A stretch of DNA of 10,776 nt from positions 1 through 10,776 of the forward strand of contig JADFZC010000063.1 in assembly GCA_015232735.1 (NCBI GenBank), given 5' to 3'. Source of the stretch: Oligoflexales bacterium (GTDB taxonomy: Bacteria; Bdellovibrionota; Oligoflexia; Oligoflexales; Oligoflexaceae). Positions 1-6,532 of the stretch are shown here, in pieces (positions within the stretch are counted from its first letter, which is position 1; the number at the start of each line of letters is the position of its first letter). A program made the translations under genes and the position numbers. The notes below the pieces were generated by a model. It ran no database searches. It had not been told where the DNA came from and saw nothing but the letters and a program-made list of their open reading frames with translations.

Positions 1-215
1 ATACTCTCATTGTTATCTTTTAAAGCCATAATCAGGGAGTCGATAGTCGTTGCATCTCCCATTCCACCTAAAGCCTTAAATGCAGTCCTTCTGATTCTTA
101 CTCCCTGGCTATCGATTGTTCCTACGTTTTCTCTAAACGTGTTGAGAGTTTGGTCATCGTATCGTGAATTCAGCAATCTCCTTCGATTTCCATATTGAGT
201 TAGTTTTGCAAGCAT
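1..215 (-). CDS. HEAT-repeat protein, N-terminal part (cut by window edge)
   Basis: This gene reads right to left from an ATG at 215-213 and is open for 71 codons until the window ends, so its C-terminus is missing. A good ribosome site (AGGGAG, in the bases just above 215) sets the start. Residues about 36-71 show one clear HEAT/PBS-lyase-like repeat: VRIRR-TAFKALGGMGD followed by a helix with SLIMALKD. This matches the family pattern VRxxAAxALGxxGD...LxxALxD. HEAT repeats build alpha-solenoids used for protein-protein binding. What this one binds cannot be told from the fragment. It is divergent from the gene starting at 333, and the two share a gap of about 117 bases. The domain call rests on a single complete repeat, but that repeat is typical. 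More repeats probably follow beyond the edge. Confidence 0.82.
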   Translation of the reverse strand, partial: MLAKLTQYGNRRRLLNSRYDDQTLNTFRENVGTIDSQGVRIRRTAFKALGGMGDATTIDSLIMALKDNNES

Positions 216-265
216 CCCTTATCTCCCTGCCGAAAAATTAATCTTAATAAAGCCTGTCCTATTTA

Positions 266-292
266 TTGACAGCAGATCAAAAAGAATATAAT
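266..292 (+). promoter_or_regulatory. candidate sigma-70 promoter for the gene at 333
   Basis: A perfect -35 hexamer TTGACA (266-271) and a perfect -10 hexamer TATAAT (287-292) are separated by 15 bases. The spacing is shorter than the usual 16-18, which would weaken it. Transcription would begin near 299, leaving a leader of roughly 33 bases before the ATG at 333. The ribosome site GAGG (324-327) lies within that leader. Confidence 0.55.
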
Positions 293-332
293 TTGCCATT
301 ATTTTATATAGTTTGTGATTAGCGAGGTGATT

Positions 333-1985
333 ATGTTAAAAAAAATGTCAATATATACAGGTTATTGCACTAGGCTGTATTGTCAAGAATTTGATACTAA
401 TGGTTATGAAGGAAGCCTGTTGTCACTCATCTCAGGTTCAGGTGCGATAAATTTTGACAAACTGCTGGGTTATTTGAACCTCAGAAGAAAAAAAAACAAA
501 GATATGATAGTTCTTTCTCTTCTGGATCAGAAATATCGTATCCTTGAAATTTGTTATGAAGGTGATCCGGATAGAATACTCTCAGGACTTAAAAAGGATT
601 TGATTGATTATCATCTCGAAAATGCTGTTGACCGGTATTTGAAAAATATTCTGGAAGGAAATCAGGACATAGGTGTTTGGATCAGCAGCGTTTTAAGGTC
701 ATGGCTTATCTCAAACCCTCATTTTATGAATTTTTGCCATCAGCATGCAATTATCAGAAATCTTGCTGGAATGATCGTTTATATCCGATCTCAGAAGGGA
801 ATACGGGACCTTGCCGCAATATCTGTTCAAGAAGCCGAAGAGGAAGCTGCACTGAGGCTTACAGCCACGAAACGTGAGAATATCCTTGTGAGTCAGGATG
901 AACTGGAAAAAATTGTTTTAAGGCAGGTTTCTTTGAGCGATGAAATCGAGAGGGGTGATGTAGCGCTTGTCACGTATCTAGATGGCAATAAGTCTGCCCT
1001 TGTCCAGCTTCGTACCGAAAGCTCAAAGCGCCGTGAGGGCATTCTGAATGCCAATTGTATCAAAGACTTATATATAAATAGCCAGGATCTCTTTTCTGTT
1101 CGGTCAATCAACGATAACACTCCTTTCTGTACAATCGAGTTTTTTTGGAGAGAAAAAAGAGATAATTTACTAGGTCAGGTAAAGGGGTACAAGAACGGCC
1201 CCGTCGGCGAGACTCATTTTTCCTGCATTATCGACGCCCTGCGGATTTTGAAGGGAGACAAGACTTCAAATGGCTTTGAGATTACAGAGATTGCCTCTGC
1301 CATTGGTTATAAGAGTATTTCTTTGGAGGAGAAAAAGCTTATAGAAAATATTTGTGAAAATATACGCTTTGTGGAATTTGAAGATTCATTTTTTGTCCGA
1401 AGGGACAGGGAACTGCGCCTTCTGAATGGAGCGGATATTTGTGATCTTTGCGAGTACTTTACACTGTATCCAGACAGGCTGTCTGCGCTTTTTAGCCATA
1501 AACCGAGCGTTCTTCGAATCGAGGAGTATATTTCAACTTTGATCGAACCTCCATGCCTAGGAGATAATGACATTGATATTGAAAATACAGATATCGACCT
1601 TTTTGAAATGGAAATGCTCGATACTCTATTGAGCCCGTTGAATCCCCCAGAGAAAGGCGATGCTAATGAAATCAATCCCGATAATTTTGAGTTTGAAATT
1701 GACATTGAAAATAAGGATAACGACCTTTTTGAAATGGAAACGCTCGATACTCTATTGAGCCCGTTGAATCCCCCAGAGAACGGCGATGCTAATGAAATCA
1801 ATCCCGATAATTTTGAGTTTGAAATTGACATTTGCGATATGGATATTAAACCAGACGAAGAAATCAATTCGGAAGATCAAGCTCCGTCAATTGACCGTAG
1901 GATAGAGTCTGGAAATGGATCGCAAACTGCAAGGAAAGATAAATGGGGCGTTAACCTGGTGAGATTGTGGATCCCCTGGGTTTGA
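333..1985 (+). CDS. hypothetical protein with duplicated acidic C-terminal segment
   Basis: I do not recognise this 550-residue protein. I prefer the ATG at 333 (MLKKMSIY) because GAGG ends five bases upstream. An in-frame GTG at 315 would add six residues but has no good ribosome site. No signal peptide, membrane segment or catalytic motif stands out. The first 400 or so residues look like a soluble, mixed helical protein. A helical, charged stretch lies near residues 160-200 (EAEEEAALRLTATKRE). Residues 415-498 are two nearly identical 42-residue units, rich in Asp/Glu and each containing LDTLLSPLNPPE, followed by a partial third unit. This tail is probably disordered and may carry a repeated short binding motif. 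The last residues (WGVNLVRLWIPWV) look unlike the rest. A +2 frame stays open from 1955 to 2059 and reads more like protein, so the true C-terminus may be altered by an indel. The gene stands alone and has its own promoter. Confidence 0.8.
   Translation: MLKKMSIYTGYCTRLYCQEFDTNGYEGSLLSLISGSGAINFDKLLGYLNLRRKKNKDMIVLSLLDQKYRILEICYEGDPDRILSGLKKDLIDYHLENAVDRYLKNILEGNQDIGVWISSVLRSWLISNPHFMNFCHQHAIIRNLAGMIVYIRSQKGIRDLAAISVQEAEEEAALRLTATKRENILVSQDELEKIVLRQVSLSDEIERGDVALVTYLDGNKSALVQLRTESSKRREGILNANCIKDLYINSQDLFSVRSINDNTPFCTIEFFWREKRDNLLGQVKGYKNGPVGETHFSCIIDALRILKGDKTSNGFEITEIASAIGYKSISLEEKKLIENICENIRFVEFEDSFFVRRDRELRLLNGADICDLCEYFTLYPDRLSALFSHKPSVLRIEEYISTLIEPPCLGDNDIDIENTDIDLFEMEMLDTLLSPLNPPEKGDANEINPDNFEFEIDIENKDNDLFEMETLDTLLSPLNPPENGDANEINPDNFEFEIDICDMDIKPDEEINSEDQAPSIDRRIESGNGSQTARKDKWGVNLVRLWIPWV
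1575..1826 (+). repeat. in-frame tandem duplication, 2 x 126 bp
   Basis: Copy 1 covers 1575-1700 and copy 2 covers 1701-1826. By eye they differ at six of 126 positions (about 95% identity). A short partial third copy begins at 1827 (gacatt...gatatggat). The unit is exactly 42 codons, so the reading frame is kept and the protein gains a second copy of an acidic segment with the motif LDTLLSPLNPPE. The high nucleotide identity points to a recent duplication, or to continuing homogenisation by slippage or recombination. Confidence 0.96.
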
Positions 1986-2285
1986 AAGATGAAACCCTCC
2001 TGTGTTCTGTCACAGATATCTTCAGCGACAATCTGATATTTTATACAGTATTCGTTTAAAAAATTTATTTTTGAGTGCCTCGAATATTCAGGACGGTGAT
2101 TACATGCATCCAAACACAGCGTCAATATATATGTATATTAATCAATATAATTTTATCGCATATTATATATGCATGTAATTATATGTAGTTATAACCTTTT
2201 ATGGAAAATAATTGACAATTATCTAAAATAATAGTAAATAATCAATGTCCGTTTCAAGAATCTTTTTTCATGTGGGAGTTTATAA
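1986..2285. other. AT-rich intergenic region with 11-bp inverted repeat
   Basis: These 300 bases contain no gene I can support. From about 2126 to 2285 the sequence is very AT-rich. An exact 11-bp inverted repeat, ATTACATGCAT (2099-2109) and ATGCATGTAAT (2169-2179), brackets a 59-base AT-rich spacer. A smaller palindrome, GCATAT-TAT-ATATGC, lies at 2158-2172. These could be protein-binding sites upstream of the gene at 2286. They do not look like an intrinsic terminator because no GC-rich stem with a T-tract follows. The first part (1986-2059) may be the displaced 3' end of the preceding gene. Confidence 0.5.
2212..2240 (+). promoter_or_regulatory. candidate promoter for the exported-protein gene
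   Basis: A perfect -35 hexamer TTGACA (2212-2217) stands 17 bases before a weak -10 hexamer TAAATA (2235-2240, 3 of 6 matches). Spacing is ideal and the upstream DNA is very AT-rich, like an UP element. In DNA this AT-rich, partial -10 matches arise easily by chance. Confidence 0.35.
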
Positions 2286-2648
2286 ATGGGAAAAAAAAAT
2301 TTGTTTATCACGCTTTTGGGGGTGGTTTTCCTGGTGCCAACATTTCTGTTTGCCGATGGCGAAGCGCCTAAAAAAAATTTAAAAAAAATTAATCATGCCG
2401 AAAATGCTCTCGCTGCCAAAAAAAAGAGTAAGTCAGGAAATATCGCGAATAAGCCCCAGCAAATCGAAGACCCGCTGGCAATGGGCATTGTCTATAATAA
2501 GGGTCATACCGCATGCGCAGACACAAATTGGGATGCATATCAATGTGATGAGAAATTTTTTAAGAAAAACGGCTCGAAACTTACATTTTGGGGTGAAATA
2601 TGGATTTGCCAGGGTCAATGTCTGACCTGGTTGGCTCATCAGGAGTAG
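2286..2648 (+). CDS. small exported cysteine-containing protein
   Basis: This 120-residue protein has a typical Sec signal peptide: a lysine pair at residues 3-4, a hydrophobic core (residues 6-22) and a probable cleavage after Ala23 (FLFA-DG). The mature part is about 97 residues. It starts with a lysine- and asparagine-rich linker (residues 29-60) and ends in a compact region with four cysteines (C77, C87, C108, C112, the last two as CQGQC) and several tryptophans. The cysteines could form two disulfides in the periplasm or outside the cell; metal binding is possible but unsupported. There is no lipobox. The ribosome site GGGAG (2274-2278) sits seven bases before the ATG. The gene ends seven bases before the convergent gene at 2656. 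I do not recognise the family. Several A8-A9 runs in the first half make it prone to frame slippage, but the frame reads well to the end. Confidence 0.8.
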   Translation: MGKKNLFITLLGVVFLVPTFLFADGEAPKKNLKKINHAENALAAKKKSKSGNIANKPQQIEDPLAMGIVYNKGHTACADTNWDAYQCDEKFFKKNGSKLTFWGEIWICQGQCLTWLAHQE

Positions 2649-2655
2649 CCCGCAA

Positions 2656-4728
2656 CTATATAGGTTCACTGTTACCAGCCGCGGCATTGTCAATTTTAAA
2701 AATGAATTTTACATCCTCCCTGAACTTGGCTTCCAATTGATCGGCCCGGTTTGCTACCTCAATCAAAGCTTTTTCGAGCCTCACCTCCTCGCTATGGCGG
2801 CTAAGCGGGTTTTCGTAGCCTCGGTATTCCAATCTTTCCAACCTATTCTTCAGCATCTCTTTTCCAGTCTCAGGATTCACCAGTTTTCCGATGATAGGGG
2901 AAGAGAGAGAATTTTCGGTTTTGTTACACTCTTTCAAGGTCTCATCCTGAGGAAATGCAAAGTACTCTCCGATGTTCCAATTGGAATGCACAGACTTGCT
3001 CAGTAAATTAAGCCATCTTTCGGTTGCTTCGAGTTCCTCTTCTATCCATTTGTTCGCTACATCAAGAAATTTAAGCATTTCCCTCTCGTTTTCCCCATGA
3101 ACGATAAGCCACGGATGGTCCGATTCCCGACAATCACGGTCCAATATTTTGATAATATTGAACAAAAAGGAGACCATCGAATCAAGGGATGCAATGCTCG
3201 GTATTTTATCCATAATATCTTTTAATGAAGAGGTATCCGCTGAATATAAACAGTCATTTCTGATTTCTTTCATTTTGAGTTTGATGGAGCTTAACCTCTC
3301 TTTTTCCTCCTTGCCAAGGTTTCCGTATATACCACTTCCCTCTTTTTCGTAGTGTTCGATGAAATAAAGCAAAAATTTTATTTTATTGATACATGTAATT
3401 CGGTCTCTTTTTTGTATGAGCTCCGTACGCTCTAAATTAAAAAACTTAAATGAAGCAATCAATTCGTCCAATTTCGTTTTTTCATCTTTTTGTAGCTTCA
3501 GATAAAAATCTTCCATATGTTTCTTAATATTAGAAGGGTCATACTTTTTGAACATATGCAGATGGAGACCATATTCATACGTTGAAATCAAGAAAATTTT
3601 TTTCAATAGCTCAAGGGTTTTATAACCGATGTCTTCAAGCCCCTTGTATTTTGATACTATCAAATGCCTATACTCAATTGCTTCGAACTTCTTGATTGCC
3701 CTAACCAGGTTTTGGTGGTTAAAAATCAAGTTACTTTTTGCATCCTGAACCGCACGGCTTCGTGAAGCCTTCAGCTGTCTTGCCGTCCTTTCTGCAAAAG
3801 ATGTCAGCTCGCTGGCGTTTACACTCTGGGGTTTTGTATGAAGCCCAAGAACGTACATTTCTTTAACAAGCAAAATAAAAGAACTCCTGTCATAAAAGGT
3901 TTCCGCCTGATCGCATGTGATGCTGGTTAGAAGCCTCTCGACGCCAGGGGTGTAGTTGTCGCAATACCACTTTAAAACTCGGTTCTCCGAGTTCTCATCG
4001 TATTCTTTGATCACGTCGATAATGCTGCCGTATATTTCTTCGGGGCTTTTTTGGGGTTCAATGTAAATGACGGATATCAATCTGTCATTTATCTCTTCAT
4101 CAAAATCAAAGAGAGCCGGTTCCCTAATCACCATATTGAGGAAGCAACGCAGATCATTTATCCCGAGAAGATCCGGATAACGGATTTTTGATTCATCCTT
4201 CAGAGTCTTCTTAGGATCAATAAATGGCTGATTTTTTCGCTTAATATTTTTGACAGATGCTTTTGATATCGAATCTTCTTTTTTTCGAGGTGTAGGCGTT
4301 GGCCGAATTTTTTTATACGCGCTGTGAAGCTCTTCTTCCAAAGCTCCCTTGAGAAGCATAGAAAGCGCTTCATAAACTGTCCTGTGCAGAAAGATGTTTA
4401 GCCTTGTTAAGTCTTTTATATTACAACAAAAATGATCATTCTGGTTATAGACAAAGAAATGCTTTGTAGTGCGAAGACCATGACTCGTAAGGGGTTGTTT
4501 TTCTGAACGATTTTTCGGGTCCCCATAATCAAGCAGCAATTGTTGCTCAGGCTCATCGCTACTAAAGCCGCTCTTCTTTAACGCACGATATCCGCGTCCC
4601 TCTTTTTTGACATAATTCGATATTTGGAAGGCAGTTCTCTTTTTTTCCTCGAAAAATGAATCCATGAGGTTTGAAATTTCATCCCCTAAAGGAACATAGG
4701 AACTAAAACCGGTATCTCGACGAACCAT
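2656..4728 (-). CDS. hypothetical helical protein, 690 aa
   Basis: I do not recognise this protein. It begins at an ATG at 4728-4726 with AAAGGAAT (4743-4736) as the ribosome site, eight bases upstream. It has no signal peptide or membrane segment, so it is probably cytoplasmic. Residues 1-140 look globular. Residues about 139-180 form a basic, proline- and lysine-rich linker (RPTPTPRKK). The remainder is almost entirely charged, amphipathic helix with strings of Lys, Glu and Leu, ending in coiled-coil-like segments (residues about 560-680, e.g. RLERLEYRG and NRADQLEAKF). No Walker, nuclease, protease or helix-turn-helix motif is visible. It follows the sigma remnant on the same strand after a 194-base gap and converges with the gene ending at 2648. 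A scaffold or protein-binding role is possible but is only an inference from the helical composition. Confidence 0.85.
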   Translation of the reverse strand: MVRRDTGFSSYVPLGDEISNLMDSFFEEKKRTAFQISNYVKKEGRGYRALKKSGFSSDEPEQQLLLDYGDPKNRSEKQPLTSHGLRTTKHFFVYNQNDHFCCNIKDLTRLNIFLHRTVYEALSMLLKGALEEELHSAYKKIRPTPTPRKKEDSISKASVKNIKRKNQPFIDPKKTLKDESKIRYPDLLGINDLRCFLNMVIREPALFDFDEEINDRLISVIYIEPQKSPEEIYGSIIDVIKEYDENSENRVLKWYCDNYTPGVERLLTSITCDQAETFYDRSSFILLVKEMYVLGLHTKPQSVNASELTSFAERTARQLKASRSRAVQDAKSNLIFNHQNLVRAIKKFEAIEYRHLIVSKYKGLEDIGYKTLELLKKIFLISTYEYGLHLHMFKKYDPSNIKKHMEDFYLKLQKDEKTKLDELIASFKFFNLERTELIQKRDRITCINKIKFLLYFIEHYEKEGSGIYGNLGKEEKERLSSIKLKMKEIRNDCLYSADTSSLKDIMDKIPSIASLDSMVSFLFNIIKILDRDCRESDHPWLIVHGENEREMLKFLDVANKWIEEELEATERWLNLLSKSVHSNWNIGEYFAFPQDETLKECNKTENSLSSPIIGKLVNPETGKEMLKNRLERLEYRGYENPLSRHSEEVRLEKALIEVANRADQLEAKFREDVKFIFKIDNAAAGNSEPI

Positions 4729-4782
4729 CCACTGAATTCCTTTACTGACAAGTCAATTTGACAGCACTAAATCTAAACAGCC

Positions 4783-4861
4783 TACGAAAGGACGTGCGGA
4801 CTTACCCCCCCGGTAACAAAACGGTCTGCAGCCCTTAGTTGTCCTGGGATTGCCTTTCGTA
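4783..4861. repeat. 79-bp element closed by a 9-bp inverted repeat
   Basis: TACGAAAGG (4783-4791) and CCTTTCGTA (4853-4861) are exact inverted copies enclosing 61 bases. Inside lies a smaller hairpin, TTACC-CCCCC-GGTAA (4802-4816), and a PstI-like CTGCAG palindrome (near 4827-4832). The element is more GC-rich than its surroundings and lies 55 bases upstream of the start of the 690-residue gene. It could be a folded RNA leader on the minus strand, a short interspersed element or a mobile-element remnant. No known riboswitch, attC site or insertion-sequence end is recognisable. Confidence 0.45.
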
Positions 4862-4922
4862 ATCATTGTAAAATAATGATAAAAAGCTAATACCCTTTAT
4901 TAAATACATTTTTTTTCCCATA

Positions 4923-5245
4923 TTAGGCAAGAAGAATTTTTTCAGTTAATCCTGAAGAAAAGATTGCAGTTACTTCACTACCTGCGTCAACTAACAACTC
5001 GATTAAATATCGATGATGCCTTGATCTTTCACGAAATTTATTTAGGTTTTTTAGAATCCTGTTTTCCAATTGACGGGCTCTTCACGAGTGATTCCATACT
5101 TGTCTCCCACTTCCTGAAGTGTCAGAGTATTTTCGCTCATAACGCGAATATTGAAGATTTCCAGATCCCGACCATCTAGTGTCGATCGAAATTCTTGACA
5201 GCCAGCATCAAGCTTTTCCTGTTCAGCGACATGAATCTGAGGAGG
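4923..5245 (-). pseudogene. sigma-32 (RpoH-like) sigma factor remnant, region 4, frameshifted
   Basis: On the minus strand the frame opens at 5245 and reads EQEKLDAGCQEFRS, LDGRDLEIFNIRVMSE, then TLTLQEVGDKYGITRE. This is the sigma-70 family region 4 pattern (LTLQEIGxxxGVSRERVRQxE), closest in style to RpoH. At about 5078-5083 the frame breaks. Adding one base restores TRE-R-ARQLENRILKNLNKFRE, the rest of the helix-turn-helix that contacts the -35 element. The restored frame then runs to a TAA at 4925-4923. Sigma regions 1-3 are absent: the bases upstream hold the small tail-module gene, whose last codons overlap this remnant. An intact RpoH has about 280-300 residues, so only the C-terminal third remains. 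With the core-binding region missing and the frame broken, it should not work as a sigma factor. Confidence 0.75.
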
Positions 5246-5598
5246 TCAATTCTGGAACTTTTTTCATTTCAAGATCTAGGGCATGGTGGAATGCTGAGGA
5301 AAAGGTGATCATCTCTTTCCTGTATTCATCAAGACCGCTGATTCGCGCCAGTACGATTCTTTTCATATTCCATTTTTCGATATATTCAGCTTTTCGAGGA
5401 TCATCGAGTACTATCGCAGAGACCCCGCTCCCGTCGGCGCATCTTTCGACGACATTGACCAAGTCAGGTCTGTCTGTCCAGATTTTTTCTTTCAAATGGC
5501 TATCGATTATTCCTTTTACCGGATCAAAAAATAGCTGGATAACTGCCTTCTTTCTTCGTAACGTCACAAGTTGCTTCAGGCATATTTTTAAAGCTCAT
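5223..5598 (-). CDS. small protein with the WD40-tail module (frame break at T6)
   Basis: Residues from TDR-PDL-VNV to EYRKEM match the C-terminal module of the two WD40 proteins to the right, without gaps (57 columns at 5310-5480; 32 identities with the 6557-8695 protein by eye). Two starts are possible. A GTG at 5567 gives an unbroken 114-residue frame but has no ribosome site. An ATG at 5598-5596 has a strong one (AAGGGGAG) and reads MSFKNMPEATCDVTKK..., but stops after 24 codons at 5526-5524. Those two frames join if one T is removed from the T6 run (A6 at 5526-5531 on the plus strand), giving a 124-residue protein. So this is either a slippage-expressed gene, a gene with a frameshift, a sequencing error, or the 3' end of a lost third WD40 gene that starts at GTG. 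No propeller blades are found upstream. The last residues overlap the sigma remnant. Confidence 0.6.
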
Positions 5599-6076
5599 GG
5601 CGCTCCCCTTTGGTAACATTTTGTGCAGATTATTAGGCATCGGACTGGAAATCAATGGGAAAGGCAAATTGCATTTTTATCACATCGAGACAGCTAATTT
5701 CCGACAAAAGGAGAGAGAACCGATAACAAAGACATTTTTCTGAAGACCTAATACTCTCATGAATACGATGCGACCCTATCGAAATAATTCATAGGCATAT
5801 TGAAATTATATTGAAAAAGTGTTTCGTATGTCCCAGCCTGATTAACAGTCACCGGTATTATTGTGATATTGATACATGAATGTCTTTTGCCTCTATTCAA
5901 GCTGATGATTGCCGGTAAACTTCGGATGGAAATTTTTGGTAAACGTCACACATCGTTATCTTGAAATTGACGCTACCTGAAAAAAATAATATGTCATCGT
6001 AGTCCAAACAAACGACTAGGACACGTTATGTCTATCTACCAAAACTCGGAAATAAGAATAAACAAGGGTGTAGCAA
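5599..6076. other. divergent intergenic region
   Basis: These 478 bases separate the leftward tail-module gene from the rightward gene at 6077. I looked for leftover WD40 blades or sigma-factor sequence on both strands and found none; all frames are broken by stops. The only supported signals are the candidate promoter at 5961-5990 for the rightward gene and the strong ribosome site of the leftward gene at its left edge. Confidence 0.5.
5961..5990 (+). promoter_or_regulatory. candidate promoter for the gene at 6077
   Basis: TTGAAA (5961-5966, five of six matches to the -35 consensus) and AATAAT (5985-5990, five of six matches to the -10 consensus) are 18 bases apart. The start of transcription would fall near 5997, giving a leader of about 80 bases. 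This is a sequence-only guess. Confidence 0.33.
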
Positions 6077-6532
6077 ATGGAAAACAGAGAACATATAAAA
6101 AAACAACTTGCCAAGGCCGGACTGGAACTAAGAATAGACGAGCTTTTTATGAATCTTCAATATAAAGTCAATCATCTCACAGTATTGAATGCTGAAAGTG
6201 ATAAAACCCAAGCTCTTGTCTTGATTCGGGAAAAAATGAATCTGGAACGAAAGTTTTGGTTGGGACTGGAAGACGGCCGGCTCTTTGTAAGGCAGATGCC
6301 AAGTAAAGTTAGAACCGTTGAACATGCGTGTGCATTTTTTAATAACTCCGGCAAAGAATATCGGACAGCCAGACAAAACAAAAATAATATGCGTAGTCTC
6401 GAAAACTATAAGAAGCAGCAGGCCGAGCTCATTGAAGACGATGGGCTCATTGCGAAACTGATGTCGTGTCCTACCTTAACAGCCGCGCGTCGCCTGCTTA
6501 AGGGCAAGAGCAGGAAGGGTAAAATTAATTAG
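6077..6532 (+). CDS. hypothetical basic protein, 151 aa
   Basis: I do not recognise this protein. The ATG at 6077 is preceded by AAGGG (6064-6068), eight bases away. The protein is soluble and predominantly helical, with no signal peptide. The N-terminal half has a leucine-rich helical stretch (AKAGLELRIDELFMNLQYK). A short beta-like segment with KFWLGLEDGRLFVRQM follows near residues 56-75. The C-terminus is strongly basic (ARRLLKGKSRKGKIN), which could bind nucleic acid or an acidic partner. It sits between the WD40 pair and the small tail-module gene on the opposite strand, as a lone rightward gene. Its stop lies inside the hairpin it shares with the converging WD40 gene. Confidence 0.75.
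   Translation: MENREHIKKQLAKAGLELRIDELFMNLQYKVNHLTVLNAESDKTQALVLIREKMNLERKFWLGLEDGRLFVRQMPSKVRTVEHACAFFNNSGKEYRTARQNKNNMRSLENYKKQQAELIEDDGLIAKLMSCPTLTAARRLLKGKSRKGKIN

Noticed and set aside
1575..1826. Possible CRISPR-like array
   Set aside because: Only two long units without spacers, in frame inside a gene. It is a tandem duplication, not an array.
1307..1867. Minus-strand open frame of 186 codons
   Set aside because: It is fully antisense to the 550-residue gene. Its serine-rich repeats merely mirror the 126-bp duplication.
1877..2125. Minus-strand open frame of 82 codons over the end of the 550-residue gene and the gap after it
   Set aside because: Its start is a TTG without a ribosome site. 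Half of it is antisense to the rightward gene, and the peptide resembles no family I know.
4783..4861. attC site or insertion-sequence end
   Set aside because: No GTTRRRY/RYYYAAC core pair was found, no target duplication is visible and no transposase or integrase lies nearby.
4861..4881. ATCATT / AATGAT hairpin as a terminator
   Set aside because: The stem is short and all A/T apart from one G-C pair, and no T-tract follows on either strand.
5223..5567. Decayed third WD40 gene extending right from the tail module
   Set aside because: No blade-like sequence is readable on the minus strand between 5600 and 6076, and a strong ribosome site with an ATG lies just upstream. A separate small gene is the simpler reading, though not certain.
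5179..5616. Plus-strand open frame of 145 codons
   Set aside because: It is antisense to the conserved tail module, which is supported by homology to two other genes.
5751..5760. The 10-mer atactctcat is identical at 1-10 and 5751-5760
   Set aside because: The flanks do not match. A single shared 10-mer of this composition is expected by chance.
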